From NCBI GenBank assembly GCA_037043455.1, contig JAWPHD010010224.1, forward strand, positions 31,917 to 95,916: a DNA stretch of 64,000 nucleotides, written 5' to 3'. This stretch comes from Cyrtodaria siliqua. Its lineage: Eukaryota > Mollusca > Bivalvia > Adapedonta > Hiatellidae. Below are positions 25,501-32,149 of the stretch, piece after piece (positions within the stretch are counted from its first letter, which is position 1; each line of letters opens with the position of its first letter). A model generated the notes under the pieces. That model was not told where the DNA came from. It did no database searches and saw nothing but the letters and a program-made list of their open reading frames with translations. Made by a program: the position numbers and the translations under genes.

Positions 25501-28500
25501 TATACAAGGGACCGCCCTGTTTACGTCGCCATTCGGCGGTCGAGCCAAGGTAAGTGTCTTGCCTAAGGGCACACCGAAGAAACCCAGACTCGAACCAGAA
25601 TAATTTGACATAAAGACATGATCCTAAGACTTCACATACGAGGGGCATTCATTATATAATGAACTATAGCTGTCAATTGAAAATGACTCTCGATATCCTC
25701 GTGCTTTTTGCTTAATATTACAGTCCAATGCATTACCTTATAAATGACATCAAACTTGTTATAATCCGTGCAATAGTTTTGATTTGATCGTCGTTTTGAG
25801 TAGACATATTCTTATGGTTAGTGATTTCAGCTCCCAAATACGGGGTTATATAAACATGTTTTAGACTTGGATTAAGCACCCGGAACATATTCAATGAACT
25901 TGGTGATGCTTATGGAACTAATAAAGTGTCGTATGCCACAGTTACACGTTGGATTAAAAAATTTAAAAGTGGAATTAATTCAATTGAAGATAAGCCCCAT
26001 CCTGGAAGACCATTTAGTGTGGTGACACCCAAAAATAGCCAAAAAGTGAAGGAGTTATTAGCAAAAGATTCTAGATTAACTACTGGTCAGTTAGCTAAGT
26101 GCCTAGGCATATCGACCGGATCCATCTTTAAAATATTGAAGAAAGTTTTGAAGGTTAGAAGAATTTCTGCTAGATGGATTCCCCACCTCCTAACGGACGA
26201 CCAGAAGAAGCAGCGTGTTTCGCTAGCCCGTAAATTGTTGAAACAATACCCTAAATTTTACCAACGAGCGTTTTCAAACTTAGTGACAGGCGACGAAACT
26301 TGGGTACATTATTATGAACCTACCAGGAAAAAAGTAATAAAATATGGGCAACGAAAAATACCAGAAAACCATCTGTAGCAATTAGATAAAATGGACCATT
26401 AGTGTGAAGAAAGTGATGTATGCTATTTTCTTCAATAGTCGCGGGGAAACGGCACTCGTGGCGATTCCCCGGGGTAGAACAGTAACAGGAACTATGTATA
26501 GGGACCTTGTATTGAAAAAACTGGAACAGAGGTTAAGAAAACATCGCCCAGCCCTTGGCTTTTCGCGCATGTCACTGTTATAATGCTCCTGCTCATAAGT
26601 CTGCGACGGTTAACAAGTTTTGAAAGAAAAGGGCGTGACTATGATTGTTATTTTGTGTTTTGTAGTGATAGTTGCATTATATAATGAACGCCCCTCGCAA
26701 GTGTATGGAATGCTAAAATAAATGCTATTTATTACCCATATGAAATCATAAATGATTCTCTGATTGCTACACATTTTAACAAGTGTGGCCTAATAAGTCC
26801 TTTTGTAAATTGTTCTTGGTCTGATTTAAATTTTCTCACTAAGTGTAATTTCACTCCCAAAAAACTTTAAAACTATCCCCACTTTTTCAGGCACAGTGTA
26901 GACTTGTTCCTGGACTTCATCAACATTTTCCGCCGTCTGCTCATCATCCTCGCCAACAAAGTAAGTTTGCTTAATTATTTTCTATTCCATTTTAGAGAAT
27001 TTAAACAATGTGGGATATGCAACGCGAGTTTTAGATTGTAGATGTAAAAATTAAAAGTTTCTCAAAGATTGGGCTCAAGGATCATAAACGACCAGTAGAT
27101 TATAAGAATCTTTCATTGGTATCCGTTTGAGGTAGGGAATTCCAACCCCAGTTAAACTGTTTTTATCAGAACCGAGGCAGTGGAACCGGGCAGTGCCGAA
27201 GTTCTGATTAAAACAGTTATACCGAGAGTTGGAATTTCCCTATCTGATCTGGATACCCATGATTGATTCTTTTTCCTGCATACCATTTATATTTTACACG
27301 TTGACGTCGCCAACTACTAACGTTTTGCATGTTTATTTACACAACGACGTCATGTAACTGTCATTGTTGATATAAGCGCGCGACTTTTATCTTCCACGTG
27401 TAAGATCAGGCTTTCCAGCACCCATGTAGAACGTGGATGATCGTATCTGGTATGCAAGAAAACAACACTTCTGGTGTAAGTAAAGTAGTCATACCTTGGA
27501 ACGGGAACAAAATTGTCCATATCTGTCGGATCAATAGTGAAAAATAGAATTTAAAAAAAAAGAGAGTTTTCTCAGAAAGCAAAAAAACGAAAATTTTGAT
27601 GTTTTAATAGTTCACTGTTTTATTATGTGTTGAACGTATCCGATGTTCCTGTTTTAGCTCTACTGATCTCTTGATCAGAGATCAGCAGAGCTTATGCCGT
27701 GGTGCGGTGTCCGTCGTCCGTCTGTAAACTTCTTTTTATAAAGACTACTCCTCTGAAACTACTGGATGGATTTTCATGAAACTTTACAGGAATGTGGAAT
27801 GTTTCCTGTAAAGTTGTCTAGTTGATCCTAGCAAAAATTCACGTTGATGTGAAATCCTAGATGCCACCAAAGCTAAAAATAGATTTTTAAAAAACAAGTT
27901 TGTAGCCACTACTTCTTGAAAACTATAAGCGATATTGATATGGGACTTTTTCTAAAATGATCAGCATGATCCGTGTCGAAAATCATTTTGATTCGTTATT
28001 TAACATTGCTGCCACAGGCCATCTTTGTTTACATAGAGTTATATAGTAAAAACTTGCAGCGACTACGCCTCTGAAACTACTTTAAGGATTTTCATGAAAC
28101 TTAACAGAAATTTTGCTCTTGATGTCTAATTCATGGTGGCCGCCATGGCTAAAAATAGATTTTTAAAAAACAAATTTGTAGCGACTACTTTTTGAAAACT
28201 ATAAGTGATATTGACATGATTGATATGGGACTTTTATAAAAAATAATCAGCATGACATGATGTTGGTCCTTGTTGAAAGTTATTAGTGTCCATCTTTGAT
28301 TACATATATACAGCATGACATGATGTTGGTCCTTGTTGAAATTTATTAGTGTCCATCTTTGTTTACATATATAAAAACTTGTTACTGAAACTACTCGACA
28401 GATTTTCATGAAACTTCACAGGACTGCTGATCTAGCTATCAAAACCTATCAGTAGAGCTTCAAGGTCATTCACCTCTTGTTTTACTTCAGGAGGACAAGA

Positions 28501-28517
28501 AAAAGAAGAAGAATTAG
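10448..28517 (+). CDS. TMBIM6: Bax inhibitor-1 (TMBIM6), complete nine-exon gene
   Basis: Joined exons: 10448-10500, 16358-16466, 18246-18366, 19729-19777, 21133-21230, 24375-24454, 25077-25177, 26891-26960, 28491-28517. They give 235 residues, close to the roughly 237 of vertebrate TMBIM6. Every junction is GT-AG and phase is kept throughout. Family landmarks include [20 protein letters not shown] after a short acidic head, [70 protein letters not shown] and [15 protein letters not shown], ending EDKKKKKN. The protein is expected to be a six- or seven-span ER membrane protein that affects ER calcium leak and suppresses ER-stress cell death. D187 and D208/D212 match the conserved acidic positions of the family. 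The start was chosen because ATG at 10448 has a good context (AAAATGG) and matches the family N-terminus. Confidence 0.95.
11713..12282. mobile_element. Harbinger-like MITE in TMBIM6 intron 1 (TTA duplication)
   Basis: The left end, TTA then GGCCAATATAATTATACC, is matched in inverse by the right end, GTATAATTTTATTTGGCC then TTA. Both flanks carry TTA. Inner parts share CTGTAAC and the CTACCTACCTACCC block seen in the related elements at 6197, 53478 and 54260. The interior holds a small open frame with a consensus splice donor (next entry). There is no transposase. Confidence 0.7.
11959..12081 (+). other. Small open frame inside the MITE, ends at a splice-donor-like site
   Basis: Starting at the ATG in TCAAAAATGTCAGCAC it reads [20 protein letters not shown], then [20 protein letters not shown], and meets GTAAGT. 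The region is less AT-rich than the element ends. It could be a captured exon or a remnant of the parent transposon; I do not recognise the protein. A chance open frame is possible. Confidence 0.3.
13429..13988. mobile_element. 560-bp TIR element with a 9-bp target duplication (Mutator-like?)
   Basis: About 40-bp terminal inverted repeats are visible: left GCTGATGGGGTCATTGTCGT with ACTACAGAAAGG further in; right CCTTTCTTTAGTATC and ACGACAATGACCCCCATCAGC. The sequence ATAAATGAC directly precedes the left end (13420-13428) and directly follows the right end (13989-13997). A 9-bp duplication is typical of Mutator-like elements; hAT elements use 8 bp. The interior is non-coding, so the element is non-autonomous. 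It lies in TMBIM6 intron 1. Confidence 0.8.
13998..14578. other. TMBIM6 intron 1, unremarkable stretch
   Basis: No exon or repeat recognised. The minus-strand open frames of 92 and 73 residues in this region have no domain I recognise. Confidence 0.5.
14579..16255 (+). repeat. Dispersed GTCCGTC-type block with about 330-bp internal repeats
   Basis: It begins AGCTCTACTGATCAGAGATC, a self-complementary head, then ATGCCGTGG and GTCTGTCTGTTCGTCCGTC. Repeated units follow with GTAGCGACTACTCCTCTGAA, GGATTTTCATGAAACTT, AAGATGGCCGCC and GCTAAAAATAGATTT, recurring near 14660, 14980, 15390 and 16130. Related blocks lie at 27656-28459 and 52150-53283. Non-coding. Confidence 0.8.
15603..15725 (-). repeat. 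Dispersed repeat with ATAATGGACTGT core
   Basis: On the minus strand it reads TATAATGGACTGTCCTTTTA, then ACAAAGGGGTGTTTCGATCA and CCCTGATCAGCCTGCA. Related copies lie at 17436-17610 and 20590-20775, all inside TMBIM6 introns. Confidence 0.55.
16358..16466 (+). CDS. TMBIM6: TMBIM6 coding exon 2
   Basis: Acceptor TTTCAG, donor GTAAGT. Encodes [20 protein letters not shown], the start of the first membrane segment, then [16 protein letters not shown]. It ends in phase 0. Confidence 0.95.
16498..16575. repeat. 39-bp tandem duplication just after exon 2
   Basis: CCCGCGAACAGTAMACATTT followed by TACAAAATATGTTCATCC occurs twice in a row, beginning 31 bp downstream of the exon 2 donor. Confidence 0.8.
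16722..17606. repeat. Inverted-repeat pair around a SINE in intron 2
   Basis: TTAACCCGCTAAGCACGACT and TATAATAGCCTTTGTGTCCA (tandemly duplicated at 16733-16855) are matched in inverse at 17523-17606 (GGATATTATAGTCATGCTTA, GCGGGTTAAGGG). The enclosed DNA includes the SINE at 17157-17404. It may be an old TIR element, or two copies of the ATAATGGACTGT repeat in opposite orientation. Confidence 0.5.
17157..17404 (+). mobile_element. tRNA-derived SINE in intron 2
   Basis: The head contains GTGGGCAAATGG and a perfect B box, GGGTTCGAATCCC. The body has GTGAGGAAGTGTCGATTCTT, and the 3' end is ACGTAAAACACCATACAAAC followed by AAACAAA. It is a different family from the copies at 17732 and 29058. Confidence 0.75.
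17732..17920 (+). mobile_element. tRNA-derived SINE, second family
   Basis: Starts TGGAGCACTGTGACCTAGTG, A-box-like GTGGTAGAGCG, B-box-like AGGTTTGATCCC. The body has GCTGAGCAAAGCACTTTATC and ends AGTTTAAACT. It matches the copy at 29058-29255 throughout and a partial minus copy at 48375-48560. Confidence 0.8.
18246..18366 (+). CDS. TMBIM6: TMBIM6 coding exon 3
   Basis: Acceptor TCCACAG, donor GTAAGA. Encodes [20 protein letters not shown] and [20 protein letters not shown] plus one base. This matches the second membrane segment and the HSxETExKRLG loop of TMBIM6. Confidence 0.95.
18427..19158. mobile_element. Harbinger-like MITE in TMBIM6 intron 3
   Basis: Left end TTA then GGCC, A-rich, TGGTTTGTTTCCGCCAAC. 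The inverse right end is GTTAGCGGAAACAAACAC, then TTAAGCC and TTG. Same GGCC plus GTTTGTTT architecture as the elements at 6197 and 53478; the flanking 3 bp are TTA and TTG (one mismatch). The interior has long T tracts and no coding capacity. Confidence 0.6.
19159..19728. other. TMBIM6 intron 3 remainder, degenerate acceptor-like repeats
   Basis: TTTCTGATTTCAGGNATCTC-type sequence recurs near 19165, 19285, 19400 and 19720. It resembles the exon 4 acceptor (GATTTCAGGTATCTCTC), and the last occurrence is the real one. These look like decayed duplications of the acceptor region. Confidence 0.45.
19729..19777 (+). CDS. TMBIM6: TMBIM6 coding exon 4
   Basis: Acceptor ATTTCAG, donor GTGAGT. With the flanking split codons it encodes [17 protein letters not shown], matching the GVGLGPALEFCIAVNPS region of the vertebrate protein. 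Confidence 0.93.
19838..20297. repeat. 39-bp minisatellite in TMBIM6 intron 4, about 12 copies
   Basis: The unit includes GTTGGAACAGCATGTCTTTA and CTTGGATTTTGGGGAGTGT. It starts 60 bp after exon 4. The unit is a multiple of three, so repeated frames stay open (13-residue period such as [13 protein letters not shown]), but this is not coding. The last copies are degenerate. Confidence 0.88.
20387..20455 (+). mobile_element. tRNA-like SINE head, weak
   Basis: TTCCTCAGTTGATAGGGC and AGGTTCAAGCCC are spaced like A and B boxes. No clear body or tail follows, so this is either a truncated SINE or chance. Confidence 0.35.
20590..20775 (+). repeat. Dispersed repeat with ATAATGGACTGT core
   Basis: TATAATGGACTGTTCTTTCT, GACAAAGGGGTGTTTTGGGG and GACGCAAAGGCTATTATAGT match the copies at 15603-15725 and 17436-17610. 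Confidence 0.6.
20795..21030 (-). mobile_element. tRNA-derived SINE, minus strand
   Basis: On the minus strand the head is ACTGGTTTAGTGGTAGAGCG followed by TCCGCCTCGCATGCG and a B-box-like GGGTACAATCCC. The body runs to about 20795. It lies about 100 bp before exon 5. Confidence 0.6.
21133..21230 (+). CDS. TMBIM6: TMBIM6 coding exon 5 (3' end reiterated downstream)
   Basis: Acceptor TTGCAG. Encodes [20 protein letters not shown] and [12 protein letters not shown] plus one base. The donor used should be GGGAG/GTATGA at 21231, because this keeps phase with exon 6. The last 19 bases of the exon and the donor form part of a 31-bp unit repeated 27 times downstream. Use of any of the 26 further donors would change frame or, by the fourth copy, include an in-frame TGA. 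Confidence 0.93.
21212..22052 (+). repeat. 31-bp satellite of TMBIM6 exon-end plus splice donor, 27 donor copies
   Basis: The unit is GTATGATAGTTT then ATGTTCCTGTACATGGGAG, i.e. the first intron bases followed by the last exon bases. Donor positions run from 21231 every 31 bp to 21944, then 21967 (after an 8-bp deletion), 21998 and 22029. Apart from that deletion the copies are virtually identical. The final copy loses its donor (ACATGTGATTG). Confidence 0.95.
22372..22851. mobile_element. 480-bp MITE with long TIRs and TTAA flanks
   Basis: Starts AGGGGATGTTGCATCATTC and ends GAATAGTGCAACAACCCCT. Inverted arms of roughly 150 bp include TTTCATTTAAAAGGGC, GGAGATATGA and GGAGGCAGCCATCTT with their inverse partners. 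TTAA lies directly outside both ends (22368-22371 and 22852-22855), as for piggyBac-type insertion. There is no transposase, so it is non-autonomous. Located in TMBIM6 intron 5. Confidence 0.75.
22856..23156. other. TMBIM6 intron 5, unremarkable stretch
   Basis: AT-rich, with overlapping short open frames on both strands but no recognisable domain. Confidence 0.5.
23157..23455. repeat. GTCCGTC-type repeat head followed by a 31-bp minisatellite
   Basis: The head, TTAGCTCTACTGGCCAAAGG with self-complementary GGCC AAA GGCC, and CGTCCGTCTGTCTGTC match the starts of the blocks at 14579 and 27656. From 23245 a 31-bp unit (ACATTACATGTATATGCTG plus ATACACCTCGCC) is repeated about seven times. Confidence 0.8.
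23905..24105 (-). mobile_element. SINE copy, family with CTCTTACTAT tail
   Basis: On the minus strand it has TTACTTCGGTGTGTCATG, CCTTAGTCAAAACACTAGCC and ends CAATAGTAAGAGCAGGGCAG with GATTCCTATGTATTC. The same organisation occurs at 25405-25610 and in part at 10193-10262. Confidence 0.55.
24375..24454 (+). CDS. TMBIM6: TMBIM6 coding exon 6
   Basis: Acceptor TCCACAG, donor GTAAGT. Encodes [20 protein letters not shown] and SQMIYD, matching the membrane segment after LFLGG in vertebrate TMBIM6. It ends in phase 0. Confidence 0.95.
24455..25076. other. TMBIM6 intron 6
   Basis: No mobile element recognised. Two degenerate TTTTCAGTNAAATTTCA segments near 24966 and 25014 resemble the exon 7 acceptor region and may be small local duplications. 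Confidence 0.5.
25077..25177 (+). CDS. TMBIM6: TMBIM6 coding exon 7
   Basis: Acceptor TTTTCAG, donor GTTAGT. Encodes [20 protein letters not shown] and [13 protein letters not shown] plus two bases. This is the most conserved stretch of the family, including the YDTQ motif with D187. Confidence 0.96.
25405..25610 (-). mobile_element. SINE copy, family with CTCTTACTAT tail
   Basis: On the minus strand a B-box-like GGTTCGAGTCTGGGTT is followed by CTTCGGTGTGCCCTTAGGCA, AGACACTTACCTTGGC and a tail CATAGTAAGAGTAGGGCACG. The tRNA-like 5' part before the B box is missing. Confidence 0.6.
25639..26697 (+). mobile_element. Mariner-like (Tc1/mariner) DNA transposon, defective
   Basis: Terminal inverted repeats are CGAGGGGCATTCATTATATA at the left and the inverse of CGAGGGGCGTTCATTATATA at the right. 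TA precedes the left end and CA follows the right, consistent with a decayed TA duplication. At 1059 bp it is shorter than the usual 1.3 kb because the transposase C-terminal region is missing. It lies in TMBIM6 intron 7, in the same orientation as the gene. Confidence 0.88.
25863..26640 (+). pseudogene. Mariner-type transposase, broken
   Basis: From about 25863 the frame reads an N-terminal helix-turn-helix region ([16 protein letters not shown], then EDKPHPGRP and a second HTH with [20 protein letters not shown]). It continues through the [14 protein letters not shown] linker to the first catalytic motif [14 protein letters not shown] stop follows ENHL at about 26376. Beyond it, in shifted frames, come [14 protein letters not shown] and RKHRPALG, then [11 protein letters not shown] where the usual HDN appears as CYN, so the second catalytic aspartate is lost. 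The third catalytic region is absent. It cannot encode an active enzyme. Confidence 0.88.
26891..26960 (+). CDS. TMBIM6: TMBIM6 coding exon 8
   Basis: Acceptor TTTTTCAG, donor GTAAGT. Completes W204 and encodes [20 protein letters not shown] then ANK: the last hydrophobic segment with D208 and D212. Confidence 0.96.
27118..27257. mobile_element. Fold-back element in TMBIM6 intron 8
   Basis: The left arm GGTATCCGTTTGAGGTAGGG, AATTCCAACCCCAGTTAAAC, TGTTTTTATCAGAAC pairs with the right arm GTTCTGATTAAAACAG...GGATACC over about 55 bp. The loop is only about 25 bp, so the whole segment could form a long hairpin. No flanking duplication is clear. Confidence 0.7.
27656..28459 (+). repeat. GTCCGTC-type element with AGCTCTACTGAT termini, abuts exon 9
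   Basis: Begins AGCTCTACTGATC (27656) and ends ATCAGTAGAGCT (28448-28459), a 12-bp terminal inverted repeat. Inside are the same roughly 330-bp units as at 14579-16255 (GTAGCGACTACT, GCTAAAAATAGATTT), plus a local duplication of ATGACATGATGTTGGTCCTT near 28250 and 28315. Only 31 bp separate its end from the TMBIM6 exon 9 acceptor. Confidence 0.75.
28491..28517 (+). CDS. TMBIM6: TMBIM6 coding exon 9 (last)
   Basis: Acceptor TTACTTCAG. Encodes EDKKKKKN and TAG. The lysine-rich tail matches the vertebrate C-terminus, which is implicated in pH-sensitive calcium leak and ER localisation. Confidence 0.92.
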   Translation, partial: EDKKKKKN

Positions 28518-29057
28518 ACTGTGTCTTCAACAGTGACAATGCTTCAATCTTGGTGTGAAGAAATACAAGACCTTGTTTGTGTAACATTTATTTGGAACTT
28601 TTTTTTGAAAAATAATATAAACCTTTAAACAGAGATACACAGCATATACAGGAAAGAAGAAAATTATTATATCTTGTTTGTGTGTTTAGATACATGGACT
28701 TTCGGGGATGGTTGGGGAGTGCGGTGGAAATGAAAATATTTTGTTAAAATTTATATCTCTGAAACAAAAGAAGATTGCTTATTTGCTCCAAATTTATGCA
28801 TGTTATGCCGTTTTAAATTAGCTACACTGGACTGTATAAATAACCCTTTAACCCCCTATATACTGCTTTGGTTTGATCCAACTTAAAGAATGGTAGAGTC
28901 CATGTTACAAATACAGGGATGAACATATAAAACATGAACCGGTTGAGTTTATTTTGATTTTATAGTTTCAGTAAGGCAAAAAAAAAAAGCTTTTTAAAGG
29001 GGCACATGGCAATCTTGATGTTTTTATTAAAACATTGTCATTTAATAGCATTATTAG

Positions 29058-29255
29058 TGGAGCGCTGTGGTCTAGTGGTAGAGCGTTGGACCCATGATCC
29101 AAAAGTCGTGGGTTCGTTTCCCGCCATTGCCATATGCGTTGTGTCCCTGAGCAAGACACTTTATCTGCATTGCTTAGTACTGGTACATCGAGAGTGATTC
29201 AAATAAGTTCATAGAGCTTTCGTTACAATCGATGTAAAATAAATAAGTTTAAACT
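29058..29255 (+). mobile_element. tRNA-derived SINE, second family
   Basis: TGGAGCGCTGTGGTCTAGTG, GTAGAGCGTTGGACCC, B box GTGGGTTCGTTTCCC, then GAGCAAGACACTTTATCTGC and a tail ending AGTTTAAACT. Near-identical in layout to 17732-17920. It may sit in the TMBIM6 3' UTR or just beyond it. Confidence 0.8.
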
Positions 29256-30469
29256 AATAGCATTACAATTTGTTGACCCAGTATCATTTTGACTTCAACC
29301 TTGCATGTATATATAATTAAATACAATTGTGAGTTTTCAATTCTTCATACCATAGGTTTAAATAAATTGTTGGTGAATATGATCCAACAGTTAGTAATAT
29401 GCAAAAACAATTCTAATAATATTGATGACTGAACAAATGCAAGTTATATAGGAAAACTAACTGGATGGCGTGAGTTTTACACAAATCAAGATAGCCAGGT
29501 GTCCCTTTAATGACCAGGTAACATTGGGAAATAGGTCTTATAAAACGGTTTCGTCAGTAAACGTGACACAACCAAAAACTTTAAAGCATTACTGTACTAT
29601 TGTTGAATAAAACCACAGATATATTTTGTGTTAAACAACTTGTTTTTTTAAGTAAATTGCAAAATGCATTAATGTTACAGAAACATTGTCAGTTCGAGAG
29701 ATATATTAAATTTTGTAAAATTTAAATATTGTTAACATGTATTTGTTTCATCCCTTTATCATGTTTATGCTTTATGTTCCATCATATTATTTAAAGATTT
29801 TTTCTGTGATTTCTGTTTATATTTTAATACATTATAATTATTTTAAAAAAAAAGTTTTCAAATTATACCGTGGATTATGTGAGGTTATCTAGAATCTATT
29901 GTAGAAGCTACGCTAGTTATTTTTCTATTCACAGTTTGAATATTTTGAAATTATTTTTCAAATAGTTCAAAACAAATTATTTTATTTTCGCATAAATTAC
30001 AAAGCATAAAATTTGGGGAAATTGGGGAAAAAACAATTTTATAAATGAGCAGATTGGAAAAGTTGCTCTGAAGGTGATATTTTTTCCCCATTTATTAAAG
30101 TTTCTGAGTTAAACAACATTTTCAGACTTTTTGGAACTTTCCAGTAGCAATTTTGGCCAAATGTGATAAGAATACTTTTAGTAATTTGTTTTGATAAGTT
30201 CTAGGCCCATTTGTTTTGACAAGTTCTAGGCCCATTTTCTATATTTTATCTCGATGTACATGGAAGATGAGCTTGGCATGTTCATGCCTTTTAGGCGCCA
30301 TATAACCTTTTCATGTGTTGGTGCGCCTTAAAACCCCAATTCAATTCAATTGTTTTGATAACTGTTGATTTATATTGTTTGTTGCTTTATATTTATGTGT
30401 TAATGACCCGTTGAAGATTTGCATCATTTTATTTTGTGTTTCTCAGTAATGATTGCACGTTTTTATCAA
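29256..30469. other. AT-rich DNA downstream of TMBIM6, no gene
   Basis: Contains a small duplication (AGTTCTAGGCCCATTT at 30199 and 30221) and, at about 30250-30350, a SINE-tail-like segment ending GGTGCGCCTTAAAACCCCAA and TTCAATTCAATTG. That segment resembles the 3' ends of the SINEs at 4541 and 44070. Confidence 0.5.
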
Positions 30470-30952
30470 ACCTTGCCATACATCTTTCAGCGGTTATCCA
30501 GTCAAAATGTAATAACACACAGGCAGTCTTGTGCCATACATCTTTCTGCGTTATCCAGTCAAAATGTAGTAACACACAGGCAGTCTTGTGCCATACATCT
30601 TTCTGCAGTTATCGAGTCAAAATGTAATAACACACAGGCAGTCTTGTGCCATACATCTTTCTGCAGTTATCCAGTCAAAATGTAATAACACACAGGCAGT
30701 CTTGTGCCATACATCTTTCTGCTGTTATCCAGTCAAAATGAAACAACACACAGGCAGTCTTGTGCCATACATCTTTCTGCAGTTATCCAACATCTTTCTG
30801 CGGTTATTTATCCGGTCAAAATGTAATAACACACAGGCAGTCTTGTGCCATACATCTTTCTGCGGTTATTGTAGTAACAGACAGGCAGTCTTGTGCCATA
30901 CATCTTTCTGCAGTATCCAGTTAAATTGTAATAACACACAGGCAGTCTTGTG
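30470..30952. repeat. 58-bp minisatellite, about 8 copies
   Basis: The unit contains CCAGTCAAAATGTAATAACA, CACAGGCAGTCTTGTGCCAT and ACATCTTTCTGCAGTTAT. Starts at 30498, 30555, 30613, 30671 and 30729 give the period; later copies are partly deleted. The open frames across it are repeat artefacts. Confidence 0.88.
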
Positions 30953-31494
30953 GTGTTTTTCTAAAACTCTGGCTTTCAGTAAGTTTTTCTACACAGCTAG
31001 CATATTCAAAAATCATTGTTATTAAATAACAGGAGAGGGGGCCTGGAATGTTTACTCCTGTTGGCACCATAATACCCAATTCAACTTGAAGAAAAAGGCT
31101 TTTGCATATAATTTTGCATTTGCACCAATAATATATTTAAACCATTGGTGGAGTAATGAAGAAAAATTTAAACCAACTATGCAAGCAGATTTGAAATCAA
31201 AACACTTCAAGATTGCTGTGTTTGCATTATTGTTTTAATTCAGGTGTGGGAAACACTTTGAGGCAAAAGACAAGACAGAGTAATTATCCTCGATTTTGAA
31301 AAAGAGTCTTCTTGTTTTTGCTTTTGCTCATTCTGAATTATCACTTCATGAATTAACCACCTTCATGTCAAGAACTCTTACGTTGGTTTGAAAAACTATT
31401 TGCCATTACTATATATCAAAATCAGATCAATCCAAATAAGTAGTTTTTCCATATTCTTCGTCTAAGCGTTTGTATGTTATATGTGTTTTTATGT

Positions 31495-31500
31495 AATAAA
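31495..31500 (+). terminator. Candidate polyadenylation signal
   Basis: AATAAA followed by a T-rich stretch (TTTGATTTTCCTTTTTCC). It is 3 kb past the TMBIM6 stop, so a link to that gene is speculative; other AATAAA motifs lie nearer (29249, 29356, 29608). Confidence 0.2.
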
Positions 31501-31588
31501 GTTATTCATTCATAAGCATTTGATTTTCCTTTTTCCAACCCCATTCATTTGGAAGCCGGTATGTCAATATATCTAGAGAAAAACGTTA

Positions 31589-31680
31589 GTGCCTGATCAC
31601 ATCCAGTTTATCAGGTGAGGTTGAGAAGAAATGAAGTCCGAGGCTGTGACGAACCTGATAAACTGGATACGATCAGGCAC
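31589..31680. repeat. 28-bp inverted repeat, strong hairpin
   Basis: GTGCCTGATCACATCCAGTT plus TATCAGGT pairs with its inverse at 31653-31680 (26 of 28 positions). The loop is 36 bp. It resembles a tiny MITE or fold-back; no flanking duplication is evident. Confidence 0.75.
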
Positions 31681-32149
31681 ACTTAACATGTTATTCTGTT
31701 TATCATGTTGATCATTTAAGATCATTTTACCTTTTTTCCATTTTTTTCCCTGTCCAAAAGTATCCAGACTTCATCAAATATACCCTGACATCATCAAAAG
31801 AGGTGCACCTGACGGGATAGGAAAGGTACTGCCAAGACAAGATTTTATCTCGGGCACCCTGTTTCTTGGCAGAGATAAGATGTAAGTTCATGCCTATTCA
31901 CTTCTTATCTCCGAGGACTCTACAGCTTTGTGGATAAGGCCTTGGCTCTAGAGCTACAGACCTCAGCCCTGCATGGGTGTTCTCCCTTGCGGAGGCATGT
32001 CTAATAGGAATCTTCATTCTTTGTCATATCTCCCTCTGAAGTTTCTGTCCCAGTATAGAAACTTATGATGTCTCCCCACATACTGGGGAGACCTATCGTT
32101 TTTAGCTTGGATGTCTGTCAATCTGGATCTCTGTCCGTCACAAGTCTTG

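Noticed and set aside
17157..29255. tRNA genes at the A/B box pairs
   Set aside because: The B boxes are good, but the heads do not fold as clean cloverleaves with paired acceptor stems, and all are followed by repeated SINE bodies.
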